10,958 nt of DNA, taken from the NCBI GenBank assembly GCA_025058955.1, contig JANXDV010000030.1:1-10958 (forward strand), written 5' to 3'. The position numbers were made by a program, and so were the translations under genes. Source of the stretch: Archaeoglobaceae archaeon. GTDB taxonomy: Archaea; Halobacteriota; Archaeoglobi; Archaeoglobales; Archaeoglobaceae. Within the stretch, counting starts at the first letter, position 1. Every line of letters starts with the position of its first letter. Shown piece by piece: positions 6,658 to 10,958 of the stretch. The notes beneath the pieces were generated by a model. That model was not told the DNA's origin, made no database searches, and saw nothing but the letters and a program-made list of their open reading frames with translations.

Positions 6658-7179
6658 ATGGACTTTCACAGTTTGATCTCATCGCTGGTCTTGAGCGAGA
6701 ATTTTGGTGAAAAGTTGAGAGAAATAGTGAAGAAAGATCTGAGAATGAGTATAAGGGATTTTGCCAAGGAAGCAAAAATATCTCAGAGCACATTATACAA
6801 ACTTCTCTCTGGCGAAAGAGAGCCAAACATGAGCACCTTGAGAAAGATAGCAGAAACAATAGCAAAGTTTTCGAGAAATTCTGAAGATTTCATAGCGGTG
6901 ATTGCTTCGAGATCTGCATTAAATCAGCTTACAAGTTATGAAGTCGAAATAGGAGAAAGAAAGATCAGAGTTGAGGAATATCCCGCCAATTCATTCGACG
7001 AAGCCATAGTTTCTGCTGTAAAAGCGGAAAGAGACGGAGCAAAAGCGATCGTTTGTGCTCCAATTCTCAGTCCGGTGCTCGAGAAAATTCTGAATGTTCC
7101 AATCGTTACGATCATTCCTAAAAACGATCTGATTGACTCGATCAAAATTGCAGCTAAGAAGAGTTTTGGAAAATCTTAG
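6658..7179 (+). CDS. Xre-type HTH transcriptional regulator with C-terminal PrpR_N-like domain
   Basis: Likely DNA-binding regulator of about 173 residues. After an N-terminal helix, residues about 30-70 (numbered from the GTG at 6652) form an Xre/Cro-type HTH: MSIRDFAKEAKISQSTLYKL followed by LSGEREPNMSTLRKIAETI. The C-terminal part (about 108-170) alternates strands and helices: DEAIVSAVKAERDGAKAIVC, then an LEKILNVPIVTIIP-type strand and a KNDLIDSIKIAAK helix. That pattern resembles the PrpR_N sensor domain, suggesting small-molecule sensing, though this is a resemblance only. The start could be GTG 6652 or ATG 6658; I prefer ATG for a leaderless message. It is divergent from the importer operon and convergent with atwA, and its promoter carries motif copies shared with cfbE and atwA, so local control and autoregulation are plausible. 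Its true targets are unknown. Confidence 0.82.
   Translation: MDFHSLISSLVLSENFGEKLREIVKKDLRMSIRDFAKEAKISQSTLYKLLSGEREPNMSTLRKIAETIAKFSRNSEDFIAVIASRSALNQLTSYEVEIGERKIRVEEYPANSFDEAIVSAVKAERDGAKAIVCAPILSPVLEKILNVPIVTIIPKNDLIDSIKIAAKKSFGKS
6767..6783 (+). repeat. 17-bp direct repeat, copy inside the HTH regulator gene
   Basis: Exact second copy of AGGAAGCAAAAATATCT from 6596-6612. It encodes residues Lys39 to Ser44 (from the GTG start), at the turn between the two DNA-binding helices. It could be chance, the trace of a local duplication, or an internal operator. Confidence 0.85.
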
Positions 7180-8909
7180 GCACCACAACCACTTTTGTCT
7201 ATATTTTGCAACATTCCACTCTCTTCTACTGGAGCACAGATCTCTAATGGTCCGGATAACTTTAATTCAAGCTCTATTAGCTTTTTGGTCATCTCTTCAG
7301 CAGAACCCACAGCCTCCAATCTCCCGTTCATCATTATTGCAACGCGATCACATGTAAGCCTTGTGAACTGAATGTCGTGCGAAATGATCAGGATCGTTGT
7401 TTTGAACTCTTTTCTCACTCTGCTGAGCGTCTTAGCCACTTCCACTTTTGTTATAGGATCCATTGTTCCTGAAGGTTCGTCGAGGATCAGAATCCTTGGT
7501 TCTCTGATCATAACCTGTGCCAATGCAACTCTATGCCTTTGCCCCTCGCTCAACTCTTCAGGGTATTTTGTCAAAATGCTCTCCGCTTCTCTTTCATCGA
7601 AGCCTATACTCGTAAGAATGTCAATCGCCCTTATTCTTGCAAATTCTGAAGGCAAATCAAGGCTAATGCAGTCTGTAAGATTTTCAAGGACAGTTCTATG
7701 CGGATATAGGCTGTATTCTTGGTGCAAGATCCCTATGTAGGGAGTTGCTCTCCCCCTTCCAGTAATTCCTGGAGTCCTCATGTCAATCCATTCGTCTCCA
7801 ATTCTAACATGAACTTCTCCACTCGTCAATTCTGCGATTCCAGCAATTATTCTTGACAAAGTTGTTTTTCCAGAGCCACTTGGTCCGAGAATTCCAAAGA
7901 TCTCTCCTTCTTTGACTTCAAAAGAAACACCATCTACCGCTTTTACTACGCCTCTTGTGACAGAATAGTAGTATTTCTTCACATCTTTAAGTCGCAAAAT
8001 AGCTTCCTCGAGTTTAATCTCTGTTTTAAGTTCTCCTGAGCTTACTTTTTCCAAAAATTTTGGTATAAGCTCCTGAGGTCTTCCTTCCGCTATTATTTCT
8101 CCTCTTTCAAGCCACAAAACTCTATCTGAAAGTTGCTGAATGACTTCTGGAATATGGGATGTTAAAACGAGCGTCTTCTTCATGTTCTTTATGTATTTCC
8201 TAAGAGCGTCCAAAATAACCCTGGTGTTTTCTGGATCCAACGTTCCTGTAGGCTCATCCGCTAAAAGTAGAATTGGATCCAGTGCAATCTGCCTTGCAAG
8301 AATGACTCTCTGTTTTTCTCCACCGCTAAGATCTCTCGCTACCGTGAGCATTCTATGACTCAAATTCACCGCTTTGAGCAATTCTACCGCTCTATTAACG
8401 ATATCGTTTGCATACTTAGCCCTTTCGAGCAAGTCTCTTCTACTTGTAGTTCCAAAGGATAACTTTGGCTCTATTTCAGAACTCGAAATCGCTTCCATCA
8501 CGTTCTCAAGTGCGGATTTTTCGCTAAAAAGAGCAAAAGTTCTTTGTAGCATTATTCCGACTCTTTTTTTTATAATCGATGACAGTTCCTTGTCTTCAAT
8601 CTTCCAAATGTCCAATTCTGTTTTTTGAAGCGCTTCACCGCATCTCGGACAAATTTCTCCTTCTTTGCTCGGTAGATCTACCCAGTAGCAATTTTTACAG
8701 AGTGAGAGAATGTAGATCACTCTCCCCTCGGTTGGCTCATAGTCTTTATATCCCCTTATTAGGTGTATGAGCACAGATTTACCACTTCCACTCACGCCAA
8801 TTATGCCGAGAGTTTCTCCTTCTTTAATGCTCAAATTTATGTTTTTGAGAGCGAAATGATCGCCAAATTTTTTTGAAACTCTCTCCAAACGAACGATCTC
8901 GTTCGTCAA
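7176..8909 (-). CDS. atwA: Methyl-coenzyme M reductase system component A2 (AtwA), twin-domain ABC ATPase
   Basis: Soluble ATPase that supplies the energy for reducing MCR-bound F430 to its active Ni(I) state. Two nucleotide-binding domains are fused. The first has GVSGSGKS at 41-48, LSGGE at 197-201, a Walker B ending DEP at 221-223 and His255. The second has GPSGSGKT at 345-352, LSEGQ at 456-460, ILILDEPSG at 476-484 and His514 (numbers from a GTG at 8918). A CxxC...CxxC pair (Cys74, Cys77, Cys90, Cys93) inserted after the first Walker A looks like a zinc ribbon or Fe-S site. No membrane segments. The GTG at 8918 lies inside a perfect Shine-Dalgarno (GGAGGTGA), so I place the start at the TTG at 8909, giving 577 residues. 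Two further cysteines lie near the C-terminus. Divergent from mmp3; its stop overlaps the HTH gene's stop. Confidence 0.94.
   Translation of the reverse strand: MTNEIVRLERVSKKFGDHFALKNINLSIKEGETLGIIGVSGSGKSVLIHLIRGYKDYEPTEGRVIYILSLCKNCYWVDLPSKEGEICPRCGEALQKTELDIWKIEDKELSSIIKKRVGIMLQRTFALFSEKSALENVMEAISSSEIEPKLSFGTTSRRDLLERAKYANDIVNRAVELLKAVNLSHRMLTVARDLSGGEKQRVILARQIALDPILLLADEPTGTLDPENTRVILDALRKYIKNMKKTLVLTSHIPEVIQQLSDRVLWLERGEIIAEGRPQELIPKFLEKVSSGELKTEIKLEEAILRLKDVKKYYYSVTRGVVKAVDGVSFEVKEGEIFGILGPSGSGKTTLSRIIAGIAELTSGEVHVRIGDEWIDMRTPGITGRGRATPYIGILHQEYSLYPHRTVLENLTDCISLDLPSEFARIRAIDILTSIGFDEREAESILTKYPEELSEGQRHRVALAQVMIREPRILILDEPSGTMDPITKVEVAKTLSRVRKEFKTTILIISHDIQFTRLTCDRVAIMMNGRLEAVGSAEEMTKKLIELELKLSGPLEICAPVEESGMLQNIDKSGCGA
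8889..8906. repeat. 8-bp inverted repeat just inside atwA
   Basis: ACGAACGA-TC-TCGTTCGT is a near-perfect palindrome with a 2-bp centre. It directly follows the TTG start of atwA and encodes residues TNEIVR. In mRNA it could fold as a seven-pair stem with a 4-nt loop that would hinder initiation; in DNA it could be an operator. Either role is inference. Confidence 0.55.
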
Positions 8910-8914
8910 CTTTT

Positions 8915-8922
8915 TCACCTCC
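8915..8922 (-). promoter_or_regulatory. Shine-Dalgarno that decides the atwA start
   Basis: The minus strand reads GGAGGTGA, then AAAAG, then TTG (8909-8907). The 5-nt spacing is ideal for the TTG and rules against the GTG at 8918, which lies within the site itself. Confidence 0.7.
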
Positions 8923-8938
8923 TAAACATTGGAAATTA

Positions 8939-8947
8939 TCATATAGG
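8939..8947 (-). promoter_or_regulatory. Probable TATA box of atwA
   Basis: The minus strand reads CCTATATGA; a start about 25 nt downstream would leave a short leader at the Shine-Dalgarno. The adjacent AAATAAATA (about 8948-8956) is an alternative that would give a leader of about 18 nt. Confidence 0.4.
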
Positions 8948-8952
8948 TATTT

Positions 8953-8962
8953 ATTTTTTGCT
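8953..8962 (-). promoter_or_regulatory. AGCAAAAAAT motif upstream of atwA
   Basis: Identical 10-mer to that upstream of cfbE and in the same orientation, centred about 14.5 bp upstream of the TATA-like CTATATGA. A related AGCAAAAT (8972-8965, minus strand) lies a further turn of the helix away, giving a tandem pair 10 bp apart. Because the gap is shared, it may act on mmp3 as well. Confidence 0.4.
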
Positions 8963-9056
8963 GAATTTTGCTAATTATTTTCTTTTTGAGAAAACGAGTC
9001 TCATTTAAGCCTTAATAAAAACCAAAGTTGAAAGTTATGGAAAACAATCGAATGGA

Positions 9057-9063
9057 TTAAATA
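9057..9063 (+). promoter_or_regulatory. Probable TATA box of mmp3 (leaderless)
   Basis: TTAAATA centred 26 nt before the mmp3 ATG at 9086, with a purine-rich AATGGA upstream as possible BRE. No good Shine-Dalgarno precedes the ATG, so a leaderless transcript is likely. Confidence 0.5.
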
Positions 9064-9085
9064 CCAGGTTGCTATTTTTAAAGAG

Positions 9086-10576
9086 ATGAAGGTAACACTC
9101 GATGGCAAGGAAATCGAGGTCGAGTCTGGAAAAACGTTAAAAGATCTTTTACCCACAGAAGGCAATCTCGTGGCTATAATTAGGAGGATAAAAGAAGAGG
9201 AAAAAGTTTGGGACACTTTTAGGCTTTTTGTTGGAAAAAAGGCTGTGATTTTAAAGATAGAAAATCAAGAAATTTGGAAATTGATTGAAAAGGAACTTGA
9301 AGGTCTTGAAGTAACTTGGAGAACTAAGAGAGTTTTGGCTTTCGGATCTTTTGCTTGCAATCTAAAATGCTCAAATATCTATCGCGAATATGAGCCGGGA
9401 GAAGTTGTTTTGAGCTTTGCGGGAGGTAGCTCTGAAAGTGCTTACTTGCTCTTTGCAATAACCCGTTATCCTATCTCTCACTGCACATTTGGCGAAGGAA
9501 TTGTTGCGAGAGTTTTAGGGGGGTTTGAGGTGCTTAGAACACTCGAAATTGGCAACAAAATTGAAAAAGTTGAACCAGTGATAGATTTTAGATCAAAAGC
9601 AGGAATTGCGATCAGAGCGAGGATGGAAGAATCTTTGTCTGAAGGTGATCGAATTTATTCTTTAATAAAGGTTAATTTTAAAAAGGAGCTTTCAAAAGCT
9701 TCAGAATACGTTATGAGGGTTTTAGAAAGAAACAACGTTGTTGAAGAAGTTACAAACACCTATGTCAAATTTAAAGGTTTGAAGGGGATAAAGGTGGATG
9801 AGGAAAATCATGAGAAGAGAATTCGTGGAGCGGTTACAGTCAGGAAGATTGGTAAAAATGAGGGAGATGTCTATATTTATTTAAGAGACAGAATGCCCCA
9901 TAAGGATCACTGCGTCGTTGGTTTTATCTCAGAAGGACTCGAGCTCTTGGATGTTGCAAAGAAGGGGGATAAAATAAAGATCATAACGATTCCAAGTAAG
10001 CTCGACCTAATTGGTTTGACTCAAGCTGAAGCGGGAATTTTGCTCAGCAAAAATGGTTTGAAGCAAGTTAGAGAGGGCGACGTTCAAGATCAAGACATCG
10101 TAGTCTCTCAGATCCCAGGAACAACTTTTGAAATGCTTTCAAAGGGAGAAGTGGTTACAGTAGGTGTTAGGTCTTCTAAAATAGTTAAGTTAAAGATCTT
10201 TGACGAATTAGCTCCTAAGACTTCACTTTATTTTAGAATTGCGACAGATCTTGTAAGCAAGAAGGTTGGTAAGCTCAAGGTTTATTTCAAAACTAAGGAT
10301 CTCGTTGTTTTCAAGCCAGAAGTTTCTTTCGAAGAACCATTGATCCCAGAAAATACGCCCAGAGATCTTGTGAAGGCTGGTGAAATTGGTGTGACAAACA
10401 TGTCCAGAAAGCATTCTGGGCTTATTGGCATTAGATTCAACGAAAGCAAAGAATTTGGACCTACTGCAGAGCGTTTTGAATCAACGAACATCGTTGGAAT
10501 AGTTGTTGAAAATTTCGAAGTCATTAAAGAAGCGAAGGAGGGAAATGAGATCTACATAATGGAGGTGCAAGAATGA
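9086..10576 (+). CDS. mmp3: Methanogenesis marker protein 3 (UPF0288), MCR activation factor
   Basis: Soluble protein found almost only in MCR-bearing archaea and linked to the ATP-dependent MCR-activation complex together with AtwA and other marker proteins. The 496 residues match the usual family length. Residues 1-22 (MKVTLDGKEIEVESGKTLKDLL) resemble a ThiS/MoaD beta-grasp start. Cys91 and Cys95 (CNLKC) with Cys133 could bind a metal or Fe-S centre. Residues about 245-300 contain a cyclophilin-like strand set (HCVVGFISEGLELLDVAKKG), and about 305-361 look like a PASTA-type domain (LTQAEAGILLSKNGLKQV, then VSQIPGTTFEMLSKGE). A second cyclophilin-like part follows. These sub-domain calls are from pattern only. 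The gene diverges from atwA and overlaps mmp6 as ATGA. Family call is firm; mechanism is not readable here. Confidence 0.92.
   Translation: MKVTLDGKEIEVESGKTLKDLLPTEGNLVAIIRRIKEEEKVWDTFRLFVGKKAVILKIENQEIWKLIEKELEGLEVTWRTKRVLAFGSFACNLKCSNIYREYEPGEVVLSFAGGSSESAYLLFAITRYPISHCTFGEGIVARVLGGFEVLRTLEIGNKIEKVEPVIDFRSKAGIAIRARMEESLSEGDRIYSLIKVNFKKELSKASEYVMRVLERNNVVEEVTNTYVKFKGLKGIKVDEENHEKRIRGAVTVRKIGKNEGDVYIYLRDRMPHKDHCVVGFISEGLELLDVAKKGDKIKIITIPSKLDLIGLTQAEAGILLSKNGLKQVREGDVQDQDIVVSQIPGTTFEMLSKGEVVTVGVRSSKIVKLKIFDELAPKTSLYFRIATDLVSKKVGKLKVYFKTKDLVVFKPEVSFEEPLIPENTPRDLVKAGEIGVTNMSRKHSGLIGIRFNESKEFGPTAERFESTNIVGIVVENFEVIKEAKEGNEIYIMEVQE
10561..10567 (+). promoter_or_regulatory. Shine-Dalgarno of mmp6 inside mmp3
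   Basis: GGAGGTG lies 5 nt before the ATG at 10573 and within the last codons of mmp3, supporting translation of mmp6 from the mmp3 message. Confidence 0.7.
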
Positions 10577-10958
10577 AAGTTCGCTATTTCGTTTTATCCC
10601 CTCATTCGGGAATGAATCCGGAAGAATTGGTATTCGAGATCATGGAGTCTGGCTTTGATGGGATCGTTAAGGAAACTTGCTTTGGAGCAATAATTGAAGG
10701 GGAAGATGAGGAAGTAGACAAAATTGCTGATCTAATGAGAGAGAAGTATTATTTTCTATTTTCAAAAGAAAGAGGTTATCCTATAGGAGATAAGAGAGTT
10801 TGCAGAGCAGAACGTGGAGGAGGAGCGAGAACTGGCTTTTATCAGATCGAATACGAGTCAGAGTTCCTTCCATTGATCTCTGAGGCAGTAAAGGAAATTA
10901 AAATGGAGAAAGCGAGAAATCCTAAGAAAGTCATCGTTCATCCTATAAACAGCTTGAT
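10573..10958 (+). CDS. mmp6: Methanogenesis marker protein 6, 3' end beyond the window
   Basis: The reading frame is open to the last base (128 codons visible). The translation starts MKVRYFVLSPHSGMNPEEL and contains the family-typical FSKERGYPIGDKRVCRAERG and a GGGARTGFYQIEYE segment near 85-98. Marker 6 proteins are about 130-150 residues, so nearly the whole gene is present. Its biochemical role is unknown; it occurs in MCR-bearing archaea next to mmp3, mmp5, mmp7 and atwA. The ATG overlaps the mmp3 stop as ATGA and is preceded by GGAGGTG, so the two are co-transcribed. The single Cys in RVCRAERG and the glycine-rich turn are the most notable residues. Confidence 0.9.
   Translation, partial: MKVRYFVLSPHSGMNPEELVFEIMESGFDGIVKETCFGAIIEGEDEEVDKIADLMREKYYFLFSKERGYPIGDKRVCRAERGGGARTGFYQIEYESEFLPLISEAVKEIKMEKARNPKKVIVHPINSL

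Noticed and set aside
7372..8770. Several plus-strand open frames opposite atwA
   Set aside because: They mirror conserved ABC-ATPase codons on the other strand and show no independent coding signal.
8987..9003. TGAGA-N7-TCTCA inverted repeat in the atwA-mmp3 gap
   Set aside because: Five-base arms are weak and likely to occur by chance; kept only as a possible site if conserved in relatives.
9001..9216. 71-codon minus-strand open frame across the atwA-mmp3 gap and the mmp3 start
   Set aside because: Overlaps the conserved N-terminus of mmp3 and the probable mmp3 promoter; composition is that of a shadow frame.
1..10958. CRISPR arrays, insertion sequences, integrase genes, tRNA or rRNA genes
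   Set aside because: No regularly spaced repeats, transposase-like frames, attachment-site duplications or cloverleaf-like sequences were seen.

Overview
The window is archaeal and comes from an organism that uses methyl-coenzyme M reductase (MCR) or an alkyl-coenzyme M homologue. The evidence is gene content: three coenzyme F430 biosynthesis genes (cfbE, cfbD, cfbB), the MCR-activation ATPase gene atwA, and methanogenesis marker genes 3 and 6. The core promoters also look archaeal (TATA-like boxes about 26 nt before several start codons, some transcripts apparently leaderless). Proteins rich in Lys, Glu and Ile and a low-to-moderate GC content suggest a thermophile. An MCR-bearing archaeon of the Archaeoglobi or Syntropharchaeia/ANME type would fit, but the taxon is inferred, and methanogenesis cannot be told from methane or alkane oxidation here.

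Left block (minus strand, read from about 6440 down to 21). A three-gene ABC importer of the sulfonate/taurine/nitrate (SsuABC/TauABC) type is encoded as binding protein, permease, ATPase with 3-8 bp overlaps. After 53 bp come cfbE, cfbD and cfbB, again overlapping (11 and 22 bp). Six genes thus run head-to-tail. cfbE also appears to have its own promoter. cfbB ends 20 bp from the window edge; cfbA and cfbC are not in the window.

Middle (about 6441-7179). A 217-bp divergent gap holds the importer promoter, the promoter of a small HTH regulator on the plus strand, a perfect 12-bp palindrome and several GCAAAAAT copies. The regulator has an Xre-type HTH and a small C-terminal alpha/beta domain reminiscent of PrpR_N. 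It converges on atwA and their stop codons overlap by 4 bp.

Right block. atwA (minus, 7176-8909) and mmp3 (plus, 9086-10576) diverge from a 176-bp gap. mmp3 overlaps mmp6 (10573 to beyond the window end) by 4 bp. AtwA and Mmp3 are linked to ATP-dependent reductive activation of MCR, so the window joins cofactor synthesis (cfb), enzyme activation (atwA, mmp3, mmp6), a transporter of unknown substrate and a likely local regulator.

The most interesting unexplained signal is the 10-mer AGCAAAAAAT. It occurs identically on the coding strand upstream of cfbE and of atwA, with a 9-bp version (AGCAAAAAT) upstream of the regulator gene, each centred about 14-16 bp upstream of a TATA-like element. I propose it as a shared operator or activator element tying F430 synthesis, MCR activation and the regulator into one regulon. 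No tRNA, rRNA, CRISPR array, insertion sequence or integrase was seen, and no gene-free stretch exceeds 300 bp.
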